This document shows positions 33,667 through 42,261 of a stretch of 58,774 nt of DNA, one piece after another. The notes beneath the pieces are model-generated. The model made no database searches, was not told the origin of the DNA, and was given only the letters and a program-made list of their open reading frames with translations. The position numbers were made by a program, and so were the translations under genes. Positions within the stretch are counted from its first letter, which is position 1. The number at the start of each line of letters is the position of its first letter. The DNA is from JAGPUQ01 sp947084925 (lineage in GTDB: Bacteria; Pseudomonadota; Gammaproteobacteria; Pseudomonadales; Porticoccaceae): positions 1-58,774 of the forward strand of contig CAMTUJ010000001.1 of the NCBI GenBank assembly GCA_947084925.1, read 5' to 3'.

Positions 33667-34293
33667 GTGCCGTATTCGCGCGGCCATTCAGGTAATCCTC
33701 CCCGCCACGACACCGGGGTCGTGCGCATCATCGCCGGGCGCTGGCGCGGGCGGAAACTCGTGTTTCCCGCCCGGCCGGGACTGCGCCCGACGGGAGATCG
33801 CCTGCGCGAGACGCTGTTCAACTGGTTGCAACCGATGCTGCCGGGCGCCCGTTGCCTGGATCTGTTTGCCGGCTCCGGCGCGCTGGGACTGGAAGCCGCT
33901 TCGCGGGATGCATCCCGCGTCAGCCTGATCGAATCCGACCCCATGGCGGCAAAGGCATTGCGCAGTACCTGCGCGTTGCTGGAAGCCGACCAGATAGAGG
34001 TACTCAACACCGATGCATTGGCCTGGCTGGCGCGACCTTCGCCGCCGGCCGGCAGCTATGACATCATCTTTCTCGATCCACCTTTTTCCGGCGATTTACT
34101 CAACCGTGCGATCCCCGCGCTCGAAGCCTCCGGAGTGCTGGCGGCGCCGGCGTGGATTTATCTCGAAACCGCGCGCGAAGCGGCCATTCCTGAACTACCC
34201 AAAAGCTGGCATTTACACCGGGAAAAGTGCTCCGGAGACGTCTGTTGCCGGCTGTTTCGGCGCGATCCCGGCGCGATTGAGGGGGCTGGGTAA
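33667..34293 (+). CDS. rsmD: 16S rRNA (guanine(966)-N2)-methyltransferase RsmD
   Basis: This protein of about 208 residues modifies 16S rRNA of the small subunit. Motifs are VRIIAGRWRGRKL at the N-terminus, RPTGDRLRETLFNWL, the SAM motif CLDLFAGSGALGLEA, and the catalytic motif IIFLDPPFSG. GTG 33667 is chosen because CGGAG lies 7 bp upstream and the length then fits; ATG 33619 or GTG 33721 are alternatives. It is followed 36 bp later by coaD. Confidence 0.93.
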   Translation: MPYSRGHSGNPPRHDTGVVRIIAGRWRGRKLVFPARPGLRPTGDRLRETLFNWLQPMLPGARCLDLFAGSGALGLEAASRDASRVSLIESDPMAAKALRSTCALLEADQIEVLNTDALAWLARPSPPAGSYDIIFLDPPFSGDLLNRAIPALEASGVLAAPAWIYLETAREAAIPELPKSWHLHREKCSGDVCCRLFRRDPGAIEGAG

Positions 34294-34329
34294 ATTGTTT
34301 ACCATGCGCCACCTCGCGCGGAGTCCGCC

Positions 34330-34806
34330 ATGAAAATCGTCGTCTACCCGGGCACTTTCGACCCCATCACCAACGGCCATGTGGATCTGGTGGAGCGGGC
34401 CTGCCGACTGTTCGATCGGGTGGTGCTCGCCATCGCGAGCAGCGATCGCAAGGGACCGCTGTTTTCGTTGCAGGAGCGCATCGAACTCGCCAATGCCGCG
34501 CTGTCTCATGTCAAGAATGTCGAGGTGCGCGGGTTCGACTATCTGCTGGTGAATTTCGTGCGCGACTGCGGTGCCTGCGCGGTGATTCGCGGGCTGCGTG
34601 CCGTGTCGGATTTTGAATACGAATTTCAGCTCGCGAACATGAACCGCGCGCTGGCGCCGGACGTGGAGAGCGTGTTCCTCACGCCCTCCGAACGACTCTC
34701 CTACATTTCGTCCTCACTGGTGCGCGAAATCGCTTCCCTGCGCGGCGACATCACACCCTTCGTCCCCCCGGTGGTGGCGGCCGCCCTCAAAAAGCGCTTC
34801 GTCTGA
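34330..34806 (+). CDS. coaD: Phosphopantetheine adenylyltransferase
   Basis: This 158-residue enzyme makes dephospho-CoA from 4'-phosphopantetheine and ATP, the penultimate step of CoA synthesis. The nucleotidyltransferase motif YPGTFDPITNGHVDLV is at the N-terminus. The second signature is CAVIRGLRAVSDFEYEFQLA and the late motif is LTPSERLSYISSSLVREIA. Length fits. It converges with mutM, 7 bp between stops. Another CoA gene, coaBC, lies 2 kb further. Confidence 0.97.
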   Translation: MKIVVYPGTFDPITNGHVDLVERACRLFDRVVLAIASSDRKGPLFSLQERIELANAALSHVKNVEVRGFDYLLVNFVRDCGACAVIRGLRAVSDFEYEFQLANMNRALAPDVESVFLTPSERLSYISSSLVREIASLRGDITPFVPPVVAAALKKRFV

Positions 34807-34813
34807 CCCGAGA

Positions 34814-35629
34814 TCAACGCTGACAGTTGGCGCAATAGACGGTGGTGCGCTGACCGAGTCGCACTTCCTGGAGCAGACGCCCACACTTTTTGCAGGGTTC
34901 GCCGGCGCGACCGTAGACCTGCAACTGCTGCCGAAAATATCCGGGCTTGCCATCGCCACCGACGAAATCGCGCAGCGTGGTACCGCCCTGCCGGATCGCG
35001 GCACCCAGCACCGTCCTGGTAATGGCAACGACCGCTTCATAGCGTGACCGCGCGATGCGGCCCGCCGCGCGCAGGGGATGGACTCCGCTCAGGAACAGGA
35101 TTTCGTTGGCGTAGATATTGCCGATGCCGACCACGACCTGGCTGTCCATCAGGAAGCTCTTGACCGGCACCCGGCGTCCGCGCGACCGGTGGTAGAGGTA
35201 GTCGGCATCGAAGCTTTCGCCCAGGGGTTCCGGCCCGAGATCGCGCAGCAGCGGATGCGCAAACGGATCGCCGGTCAACCACAGCACCGCGCCGAAACGG
35301 CGCGGGTCGGTAAAGCGCAACACGCCGCCGTCGTCGAGCAGCAGATCGAGGTGATCGTGGGGACCCGCGGCCTGCCCGGGCGCGACCAAGCGCAAGCTGC
35401 CGGACATGCCCAGATGCAGCAGCAGGTGACCGTCGTCGAGGGCAAGCAGCAGGTATTTCCCGCGCCGCTGGCCGCCATGGACATATTGACCGGGCAGCAG
35501 GTCCGCCAGCGCCGCGGGCACCGGCCAGCGCAGCGCCGGCTGGCGCACCCGCAAGGCCGCGACGCGGCGCCCTTCCAGATGCGGCAGGATGCCGCGCAGT
35601 GTGGTTTCGACTTCCGGAAGCTCGGGCAG
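34814..35629 (-). CDS. mutM: Formamidopyrimidine-DNA glycosylase MutM with apparent CTG start
   Basis: This is a 271-residue bifunctional glycosylase/AP lyase that removes 8-oxoguanine. MutM needs an N-terminal proline as its nucleophile, so the protein must start PELPEVETTLRG after Met removal. That sequence is present, but the codon directly before its Pro is CTG (35629-35627), not ATG. GGGAGG lies 8 bp upstream of the CTG, ideal spacing, and the resulting length matches E. coli (269). The nearest ATGs upstream are out of frame, and an in-frame start downstream at 35554 would remove the active site. The zinc finger CKKCGRLLQ...YCANCQR is intact. It follows rpmG. Confidence 0.92.
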   Translation of the reverse strand: MPELPEVETTLRGILPHLEGRRVAALRVRQPALRWPVPAALADLLPGQYVHGGQRRGKYLLLALDDGHLLLHLGMSGSLRLVAPGQAAGPHDHLDLLLDDGGVLRFTDPRRFGAVLWLTGDPFAHPLLRDLGPEPLGESFDADYLYHRSRGRRVPVKSFLMDSQVVVGIGNIYANEILFLSGVHPLRAAGRIARSRYEAVVAITRTVLGAAIRQGGTTLRDFVGGDGKPGYFRQQLQVYGRAGEPCKKCGRLLQEVRLGQRTTVYCANCQR

Positions 35630-35712
35630 GGCGCGCGCCTCCCATCGGCACGGTTGACGACGTTATCTCAAGGCAGGGTCAACGTTTCTCGATATTCTCG
35701 GCGCCGGGGCAC

Positions 35713-35738
35713 AAAAAAACCCGGGGATACCGGGCTTT
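35713..35738 (-). terminator. Intrinsic terminator of rpmB-rpmG
   Basis: On the minus strand a CCCGG/CCGGG stem (30-34 and 20-24 of the 35700 block) is followed by seven T residues. It lies about 25 bp after the rpmG stop codon, before mutM. Confidence 0.8.
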
Positions 35739-35763
35739 GTTTGCGACCCATGCCAGCGGGCGC

Positions 35764-35931
35764 TTACTTGATCTTGGCTTCCTTGTAGATCACATGCTGG
35801 CGCACGACCGGATCGTATTTCTTCATTTCGATCTTTTCGGGCTTGGTGCGCTTGTTCTTGCTCGTGGTGTAGTAGTGCCCGGTGCCCGCGCTGGACACCA
35901 GCTTGATCAGATCGCGATTCGATTTGGCCAT
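35764..35931 (-). CDS. rpmG: 50S ribosomal protein L33
   Basis: This 55-residue ribosomal protein opens MAKSNRDLIKLVSSAGTGHY, with the TSKNKRTKPEKIEMKKYDP core. It lacks the zinc-binding Cys pairs, as in most gammaproteobacterial L33. It lies 8 bp after rpmB and shares its promoter. An intrinsic terminator follows. Confidence 0.97.
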   Translation of the reverse strand: MAKSNRDLIKLVSSAGTGHYYTTSKNKRTKPEKIEMKKYDPVVRQHVIYKEAKIK

Positions 35932-35939
35932 GCTGCCTC

Positions 35940-36176
35940 CTAGACCTTGTTGCCGCTGGCACGGAGGTCCGCAAGCACCTGCTCGATACCCAGTCGGTCG
36001 ATGATCCGCAGTCCTTTGGTGGATACGCGGAGCTTCACAAAGCGCCGTTGGGACTCGACCCAGAATCTGTGGGTATGCAGATTCGGTTCGAACCGACGTC
36101 GCGTTCTGTTCTTGGCGTGGGAAACGTTGTTTCCCACCATCGGGCGCTTGCCCGTGACCTGACACACTCTTGACAT
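35940..36176 (-). CDS. rpmB: 50S ribosomal protein L28
   Basis: This 78-residue protein opens MSRVCQVTGKRPMVGNNVSHA, with ARNRTRRRFEPNLHTHRFW-like sequence (KNRTRRRFEPNLHTHRFW) following. The complete family length is present. First gene of rpmB-rpmG with a good promoter at 36227-36255. Located between radC and rpmG, as in E. coli. Confidence 0.97.
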   Translation of the reverse strand: MSRVCQVTGKRPMVGNNVSHAKNRTRRRFEPNLHTHRFWVESQRRFVKLRVSTKGLRIIDRLGIEQVLADLRASGNKV

Positions 36177-36226
36177 AACCGCCTCTGAAATCGGCGCCGT
36201 AACGCCGCCCGCGCGAGAAGGCGCGC

Positions 36227-36255
36227 TTTATACCAAAGCGGGGGGGCTAAAGCAA
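36227..36255 (-). promoter_or_regulatory. Sigma-70 type promoter of rpmB-rpmG
   Basis: On the minus strand TTGCTT (36255-36250), a 17-base spacer and TATAAA (36232-36227) lie about 50 bp before the rpmB start codon. Spacing is ideal and the -10 is near consensus. Confidence 0.75.
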
Positions 36256-36266
36256 ACCGGAAACCC

Positions 36267-36941
36267 TCACAGCAGCCCCCGCTCGGCGAGGGACACCACC
36301 TCCCCGGCGCCCACCACGAAGTGGTCGAGCAGACGCACATCGACCAGCGCCAGCGCTTCCCGCAGTCGCGCGGTGATGCGGCGGTCGTCGGCGCTCGGCT
36401 CCGCCACGCCGGAGGGGTGATTGTGGCCGACGATCACCGCCGCTGCATTGTGGAAGAGGGCGCGGCGCACCACCTCGCGCGGATGGACGCTGGCGCCGTC
36501 GATGGTGCCCTGAAACAGATCCTCGGTGGCGATCAGGCGATGCCGGGTGTCGAGAAACAGCGCGACGAAGATTTCACGGGAATGTCCGCTCAAATGCGCC
36601 TGCAAATACCGCGCGGCGCCCTCGGGTGCCGTAAAGGCATCGCCGCGCTCCAGTTGTGCGCTGAAATAGCGGCGCGCCAGTTCGAGCACCGCCTGCAACT
36701 GCACATACTTGACGGGACCGAGTCCCTTGCCGGTGCAGAAACCCCGCTGGTCCGCCGCGAGCAGCGCCGCCAGACCGCCAAACTGGCCGAGGAGATCCCG
36801 CGCCAGATCCACCGCGCTCTTGCCCGCGTGTCCGGTCCGCAGAAAAATGGCGAGCAGCTCGGCATCGGACAACGCCCGCGCTCCGCGCTCCAGAAGTTTT
36901 TCCCGTGGCCGCTCGCCCGCCGGCCAATGCCGAATCGCCAT
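36267..36941 (-). CDS. radC: RadC family JAB/MPN domain protein
   Basis: This 224-residue protein has an N-terminal helix-hairpin-helix-like part (LSDAELLAIFLRTG, then GKGLGPVKYVQLQAVLELA). The C-terminal JAB domain carries the metalloprotease-type metal motif VGHNHPSGVAEPSADD (about 172-187) with an upstream Glu in the SREIF strand. ATG 36941 is preferred because GGAGG lies 5-6 bp upstream. RadC is traditionally linked to DNA repair but its real activity is uncertain. Divergent from coaBC. Confidence 0.93.
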   Translation of the reverse strand: MAIRHWPAGERPREKLLERGARALSDAELLAIFLRTGHAGKSAVDLARDLLGQFGGLAALLAADQRGFCTGKGLGPVKYVQLQAVLELARRYFSAQLERGDAFTAPEGAARYLQAHLSGHSREIFVALFLDTRHRLIATEDLFQGTIDGASVHPREVVRRALFHNAAAVIVGHNHPSGVAEPSADDRRITARLREALALVDVRLLDHFVVGAGEVVSLAERGLL

Positions 36942-37012
36942 CCTGACCTCCATGTCCGGTAAAATCCCTGCTCGATGCTATCTTACGCACTCACCAGCTA
37001 TAAAGGGACGGC

Positions 37013-38251
37013 ATGGGGACTCTCGCCAACAAGCGCGTGATACTGGGCGTCACCGGCGGCATCGCGGCCTACAAAAGCGCCGAACTGCTGCGCCGGCTGC
37101 AAACCGCCGGGGCGGAAGTGCGGGTGGTGATGACCGCCGCCGCCACCGAATTCGTCACGCCGCTTACCTTCCAGGCACTGTCCGGCCATCCCGTGCATCT
37201 GGATCTCCTCGATCCGGCCGCCGAGGCGGCGATGGGCCACATCGCCCTGGCCCGCTGGGCGGACGTTATTCTGGTGGCGCCGGCGAGCGCGGACTTCATC
37301 GCGCGCCTCGCCCAGGGTGAGGGCACCGATCTGCTAACCACCCTCTGTCTCGCCAGCATCGGACCGGTGGCGGTGGCGCCGGCGATGAACCAGGCCATGT
37401 GGGCGAAACCCGCGACCAGTGCCAATGTGGGCACCCTGCGCGAGCGGGGAATCCACGTGTTCGGGCCCGCGGCGGGCTATCAGGCCTGCGGCGACACCGG
37501 CGCGGGACGCATGGAGGAGCCCGCGGCGCTGGCGCTCGGAGTCGCCGAACTGTTCGCGACCGGGACACTGGAAGGTCGCAAGGTGGTGATCACCGCGGGG
37601 CCCACCCGGGAGGCCATCGATCCGGTGCGCTATCTGTCCAATCACAGCTCCGGCAAGATGGGTTACGCCCTCGCCGAAGCCGCCCGCGAGGCGGGCGCCG
37701 ATACCGTGCTCATCAGCGGACCGGTGGCGCTGCCGGCTCCGGCGCGGGTGCGTTGCGTCAAGGTCACCAGCGCCGCCGAGATGCTCGCCGCCAGCCTCGC
37801 CGAAGTCGCCGATGCCGATCTGTTCATCGCGGCGGCCGCGGTCGCGGATTACCGGCCCCGCACGGTTGCCAGCCAGAAAATCAAGAAATCCGGGGACACC
37901 CTCACCATAGAGCTCGAACCCAATCCGGATATCGTCACCACCGTGGCGGCATTGCCGAAACGCCCCTTTGTGGTCGGGTTCGCGGCGGAGACCGAAAATC
38001 TCCTCGACAATGCGCGCTCCAAACTGCTCCGCAAAAGGCTTGACCTGGTGATCGCCAACGATGTGTCCGACGCGGAGATCGGTTTCGGCAGCGATGACAA
38101 CCAGGTGCTGCTGATTTCCGCGTTCGAAACCTTGCGTCCACCACGGATGAACAAGGCACCCCTGGCGCGCCTGCTGATCGACCATATCGCGACCCTGATG
38201 CGCACCGGCGGCGCCGCCAATCCGGCACCGGAACGGGAGGTCCTGGTTTGA
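37013..38251 (+). CDS. coaBC: Bifunctional phosphopantothenoylcysteine decarboxylase / phosphopantothenate-cysteine ligase
   Basis: This 412-residue flavoprotein carries out two CoA-synthesis steps. The N-terminal CoaC domain (1-185) has ILGVTGGIAAYKSAELLRRL, the active-site His in MGHIALARWADVI and the PAMNQAMW motif. The C-terminal CoaB domain has ITAGPTREAIDPVRYLSN with HSSGKMGYALAEAA, AAAVADYRP and KIKKSGDTLTIEL. The ATG follows AAGGGACGGC. The stop overlaps the TTG start of algC, so both are coupled. A dut gene commonly sits between coaBC and algC in pseudomonads but is absent. Confidence 0.96.
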   Translation: MGTLANKRVILGVTGGIAAYKSAELLRRLQTAGAEVRVVMTAAATEFVTPLTFQALSGHPVHLDLLDPAAEAAMGHIALARWADVILVAPASADFIARLAQGEGTDLLTTLCLASIGPVAVAPAMNQAMWAKPATSANVGTLRERGIHVFGPAAGYQACGDTGAGRMEEPAALALGVAELFATGTLEGRKVVITAGPTREAIDPVRYLSNHSSGKMGYALAEAAREAGADTVLISGPVALPAPARVRCVKVTSAAEMLAASLAEVADADLFIAAAAVADYRPRTVASQKIKKSGDTLTIELEPNPDIVTTVAALPKRPFVVGFAAETENLLDNARSKLLRKRLDLVIANDVSDAEIGFGSDDNQVLLISAFETLRPPRMNKAPLARLLIDHIATLMRTGGAANPAPEREVLV

Positions 38252-40644
38252 CCAGCGTCTTCCGGCGCGCCGTCAGCCTGCTCAAACACCCGGGCTTTCT
38301 GCTGGCAGCGGCGGTATTGCTCGCGGCGCCGGTGCCGGTCGGCAACTGGCTGCGCGATGTCCTGGTGACCGAGCCCCAGGCGGCCGCCACCGCGCGCACG
38401 GCGCGCACCACCGCCGACGCCGCCGCGGCGGCGGTTGCCGACGCGGTCGCGCGCTGGCGCATCGCACTGTCCACGATTGCCGCCCGGGACAGTACGCGCG
38501 CGGTGCTGGCCGCTGCCGGTGCCGATACCGCCAGGTTGCCGTTGTCCGCTGAATTTCCCGACGCCATCGAAGTGATCGCGACGGCCAGGCCCGAATTCCT
38601 GCCGGCCACGGCATTCGTTGCCCAGCAGCTGGTGCGCAACGCGCTCTCCGGCACCGCGTTTGCGATTACCGCGCTCAAACCGGATGCCACCCAGTGGCAA
38701 CTCGTGCTGGCCGCACAGATCCCCGAAGCCGGGCGGCCACGCGGCGCCATTCTGGTCGCACTCCCGCTGACGGCGCTTGCGCGCGCCCTTGCCTTCGATC
38801 AGTCACACGGCCAGTTGACGCTGCTCCAGCAAGCTCCGGGAGCGCCACCTCAGTCCATATTGACGCTGGGGCCGGCCAGCGCACAGTCCCCGGTCACCGC
38901 CCCGATTCCCAATATTCCCGGCTGGCAGGCAGCGGTGCGGTTATCCGACGGCACGGCGGCGCACGGTAACCCCGGACTTGCGCTCGTCGCGACCCTCGCG
39001 CCCTGGCTGCTCGCGCTGGCTGCATTGGCTGCCTGGGGGTATCTGTTGACGCGGCGCGGCGCGTCCCGCACCCAACCGCCGGACCCCACCCCGGCGCCAC
39101 CCCAGGTTCGCCGCACGACAATGATTTCCGCGCGCGAGCTGGACCCTGCTGCGCCACCGCCGCCGGTGTCGGCAGCGCAGGATTCGCCCGCGTCCACGTC
39201 GCAGCCGGAACCCAAGTCTCCGGCGGCCGATACCGCTGTCGTCAAAACAACGAGTGCCGCGGAGCCCGACCCCTATCCGGCATTTGTCTTTCGCGACTAC
39301 GATATTCGCGGCGCGAGCAAGGACAACATTTCCCCCGCGTTCGCGAACGCGCTGGGCAAAACCCTGGGCGGCCTGGTGCAGGATCGCAGTGGTCGCCGCG
39401 TCGCCGTGGGCCGCGACGGCCGTATCAGCAGCCCGACACTCTGTGCGGCCCTGATCGACGGTCTGCTCGCCACCGGCTGCGAGGTCATCGAGGTGGGCAT
39501 GGTGCCTACACCGGTGCTGTATTTCGCCGCCGCACGCCTCCCGTCCATCGATGCCGCCGTCATGGTGACGGCGAGCCACAATCCCGCCGGCGACAACGGT
39601 TTCAAGATCATGCTCGGCGGCGCGGTGCTACAGGGCGAGGCCTTGCGGGACCTGCGCCAACGCATGCTGGCAAGCGACTGGCGCGAGGGAGCGGGGGTTC
39701 ATTCATCGATGGATGTGCGCGATGACTACATTGAAGCGGTGCTCAGCGACGTCAAAACGCGGACGCCACTGTCCGTGGTCATCGACTGTGGCAACGGGGT
39801 GGCCGGCGACATCGCGCCACGCCTGTTGGCGGCGCTGGGTTGCAATGCCACCCCTCTCTACTGCGACATTGACGGTACTTTTCCGCAGCACCCGCCCGAC
39901 CCGACCTGCCCCGCCAATCTGGAGGACTTGCGCAAAGTGGTTACCGGCACCGGCGCCGACCTCGGTATCGCTCTCGATGGCGATGGCGATCGCCTGGTGG
40001 CGGTGAGCAGCAGCGGTCGCATCGTTTGGCCGGACGAACTGTTGATGATTTTCGCGCGCGATATTCTGACCAGTCACCCGGGTGCCGACGTGGTGTTCGA
40101 CGTCAAATCGACGCGCCGGCTGACCAACCTGGTGAACGGTTATGGCGGGCAGGCCGTCATGTGTCGCACCGGCCACTCCCACATCCGCGCCAAGATCGCC
40201 GAGCTGAAAGCCCCCCTGGGCGGGGAGTTCAGCGGTCACATCTTCTTCGGTGATCGCTGGTTTGGGTTCGACGACGGGCTCTACGCGGCGGCGCGCCTGA
40301 TCGAGATACTGAGCCTCCGCGAGCAGAATCTGGACAGCGTACTCGCGGCTTTCGAAACCTCGGTCGCCACGGCCGAAATTCGCCTGCCGGTAAGCGAAGC
40401 GGACAAGTTCGCCCTGATCGAGCGCGTCCAGGCCACCGCCGTTTTTGAGGATGCTAAAATCAGCAACGTCGACGGGCTGCGGGTGGAGTTCGATACCGGC
40501 TGGGGTCTGATTCGGGCCTCCAATACCGAATCCGCCGTATCGCTGCGTTTCGAGGCGGACGATGCGCGGCAACTGGAAATCATCCAGCGACGGTTCCGCA
40601 CCCTGCTCGAGGCGGTCGCGCCCGAGCTCGCCGATAAATTCTAA
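38248..40644 (+). CDS. algC: Phosphomannomutase/phosphoglucomutase AlgC with membrane-anchored N-terminal domain
   Basis: This is a 798-residue protein. The catalytic part (about 343-798) interconverts hexose 1- and 6-phosphates. Key sites are FRDYDIRG, the phosphoserine loop TASHNPAGDNGFK (about 440), the metal loop DGDGDRL (about 576) and the sugar loop GGEFSGH (about 657). An N-terminal module has transmembrane helices at about 15-33 and 240-262 around an extracytoplasmic domain, then a Pro-rich linker (264-340). Long AlgC forms like this occur in Pseudomonas. TTG 38248 has GGGAGG 7 bp upstream and overlaps the coaBC stop. Confidence 0.94.
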   Translation: MTSVFRRAVSLLKHPGFLLAAAVLLAAPVPVGNWLRDVLVTEPQAAATARTARTTADAAAAAVADAVARWRIALSTIAARDSTRAVLAAAGADTARLPLSAEFPDAIEVIATARPEFLPATAFVAQQLVRNALSGTAFAITALKPDATQWQLVLAAQIPEAGRPRGAILVALPLTALARALAFDQSHGQLTLLQQAPGAPPQSILTLGPASAQSPVTAPIPNIPGWQAAVRLSDGTAAHGNPGLALVATLAPWLLALAALAAWGYLLTRRGASRTQPPDPTPAPPQVRRTTMISARELDPAAPPPPVSAAQDSPASTSQPEPKSPAADTAVVKTTSAAEPDPYPAFVFRDYDIRGASKDNISPAFANALGKTLGGLVQDRSGRRVAVGRDGRISSPTLCAALIDGLLATGCEVIEVGMVPTPVLYFAAARLPSIDAAVMVTASHNPAGDNGFKIMLGGAVLQGEALRDLRQRMLASDWREGAGVHSSMDVRDDYIEAVLSDVKTRTPLSVVIDCGNGVAGDIAPRLLAALGCNATPLYCDIDGTFPQHPPDPTCPANLEDLRKVVTGTGADLGIALDGDGDRLVAVSSSGRIVWPDELLMIFARDILTSHPGADVVFDVKSTRRLTNLVNGYGGQAVMCRTGHSHIRAKIAELKAPLGGEFSGHIFFGDRWFGFDDGLYAAARLIEILSLREQNLDSVLAAFETSVATAEIRLPVSEADKFALIERVQATAVFEDAKISNVDGLRVEFDTGWGLIRASNTESAVSLRFEADDARQLEIIQRRFRTLLEAVAPELADKF

Positions 40645-40675
40645 CGCCCATTCACAGACCAGCGGTGGTTTCGAT

Positions 40676-41629
40676 ATGCCCTTATCTGACGAAGGGAAGT
40701 CCCGCGAACTGACGCGCGCCCCCCTGACCGGCGACCGCGCCGGGGATATCGCACGGGTGCTCACCGAAGCCCTGCCCTACATTCAGAAATTCACCGGCAA
40801 AACCGTGGTCGTCAAATTCGGCGGCAACGCCATGGTGGACGAGAATCTCAAGCGCAGCTTCGCCCGCGACATCGTGCTGATGCGGCTGGTCGGCATCAAC
40901 CCGGTGGTGGTGCACGGCGGCGGCCCCCAGATCGGCAAGCTGCTGGGTCAGCTCGGAATCGAGTCCAGTTTCGTGGACGGCATGCGCGTCACCGACAGCA
41001 AAACCATGGACGTGGTGGAGATGGTGCTGGGCGCCGCGGTGAACAAGGAAATCGTGAGTCTCATCAACGACGCCGGCGGTCGCGCGGTGGGCATCACCGG
41101 CAAGGACGGCGGGCTGATTCAGGCCACCAAACTGGTGGTCACCCGCAAGACTCCCGACATGGAAGCTCCCGAGATCATCGACATCGGCCATGTCGGCGAA
41201 GTGTCGGCGATCAACACCGATGTCATCGACATGCTCACCCGCGGCGGCTTTATCCCGGTGATCGCGCCCATCGGCGCCGGGCCCGGCGGGGCTTCCTACA
41301 ACATCAACGCGGACCTGGTCGCCGGCAAGCTGGCGGAAGTGATGGGCGCGGAAAAGCTCATGTTGCTCACCAATGTGGCCGGCCTGCTGGACGCCGACGG
41401 AAAGGTGCTGACCGGGTTGTCGCCCGGCGCGGTGGAGGACCTGATCGACGCCGGCGTGATTTACGGCGGCATGCTGCCGAAAATTCGCTGCGCCCTGACC
41501 GCGGTCGCCAATTCCGTGACCAGCGCGCATATCGTTGACGGCCGTGTCGAACACGCCGTGCTGCTCGAGATTTTTACCGACATCGGCGTCGGCACGCTGA
41601 TCACCAGCGCGCCCCTGGCAACCGCATGA
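40676..41629 (+). CDS. argB: Acetylglutamate kinase
   Basis: This 317-residue enzyme phosphorylates N-acetylglutamate in arginine synthesis. Motifs are VVVKFGGNAMVD, VVVHGGGPQIGKLL, the DGMRVTDSKTMDVVEMVL segment (typical of arginine-sensitive ArgB) and NINADLVAGKLA with EKLMLLTNVAGLL. An N-terminal helical extension (about 1-30, LTGDRAGDIARVLTEALPY) fits the hexameric, arginine-inhibited class. ATG 40676 gives the family length. It overlaps slmA by 4 bp. Confidence 0.96.
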   Translation: MPLSDEGKSRELTRAPLTGDRAGDIARVLTEALPYIQKFTGKTVVVKFGGNAMVDENLKRSFARDIVLMRLVGINPVVVHGGGPQIGKLLGQLGIESSFVDGMRVTDSKTMDVVEMVLGAAVNKEIVSLINDAGGRAVGITGKDGGLIQATKLVVTRKTPDMEAPEIIDIGHVGEVSAINTDVIDMLTRGGFIPVIAPIGAGPGGASYNINADLVAGKLAEVMGAEKLMLLTNVAGLLDADGKVLTGLSPGAVEDLIDAGVIYGGMLPKIRCALTAVANSVTSAHIVDGRVEHAVLLEIFTDIGVGTLITSAPLATA

Positions 41630-42261
41630 CGCGGGTGAATCGCAACTCCGGCCGCCGCCAGGAAATCCTCGAAGCCCTGGCCAGCATGTTGCACGCAAGC
41701 CCGGGCGGAAAAATTACGACGGCCGCGCTGGCGCGGGAACTCGGGGTTTCCGAAGCAGCGCTGTACCGGCACTTTCCCAGCAAGACCCGTATGTTCGAAG
41801 GCCTCCTCGAGTTTGCCGAGGAAACCCTGTTCACCCGCATCCGGATGATTCTCGACGAAGTACCGGGGGCGGAAGATCGTCTACATCAGATCGCGTCATT
41901 GGTGCTGGTGTTCGCCGAGCGCAACCCCGGTATCGCCCCGCTGCTCACCGGCGACGCCCTGACCGGCGAAACCGCGCGCCTGCGCGAACGTGTCGGTCAG
42001 TTGCACGACCGGCTGGAAACCCAGTTTCGGCAGATCCTGCGTGAAGGTGAGTTGCGGGACCAGTTGCGGACCGTGCTCACTCCGTCCGCAACCGGGGAGT
42101 TCATGCTGGCCCTGATCGAGGGCAAGCTGCGCCAGTTCGTGCGTTCGGACTTCGCCCGCCGCCCTACGGCGCACTGGCCGGAGCAGTGGCAGGCGCTGCT
42201 GCCGGCGCTGTTTGCGCCGGCGCCGCAGTCGTTGCCGAAGGAGTGCCTTTCAGCTCCGTGA
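41626..42261 (+). CDS. slmA: Nucleoid occlusion factor SlmA
   Basis: This 211-residue TetR-type protein blocks FtsZ assembly over the nucleoid. It has the DNA-binding HTH (RQEILEALASML then ITTAALARELGVSEAALYRHF) and the SlmA-like SKTRMFEGLLEFAEETLFTRI. The C-terminal domain has RQFVRSDFARRPTAHW. It starts inside the end of argB (ATGA overlap). Its last 98 bp overlap the convergent DUF4124 gene. Confidence 0.93.
   Translation: MTRVNRNSGRRQEILEALASMLHASPGGKITTAALARELGVSEAALYRHFPSKTRMFEGLLEFAEETLFTRIRMILDEVPGAEDRLHQIASLVLVFAERNPGIAPLLTGDALTGETARLRERVGQLHDRLETQFRQILREGELRDQLRTVLTPSATGEFMLALIEGKLRQFVRSDFARRPTAHWPEQWQALLPALFAPAPQSLPKECLSAP

Noticed and set aside
38248..39277. The long N-terminal part of AlgC considered as a separate fused gene or misassembly
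   Set aside because: The frame is continuous, and a membrane-anchored N-terminal domain is known in long AlgC proteins.
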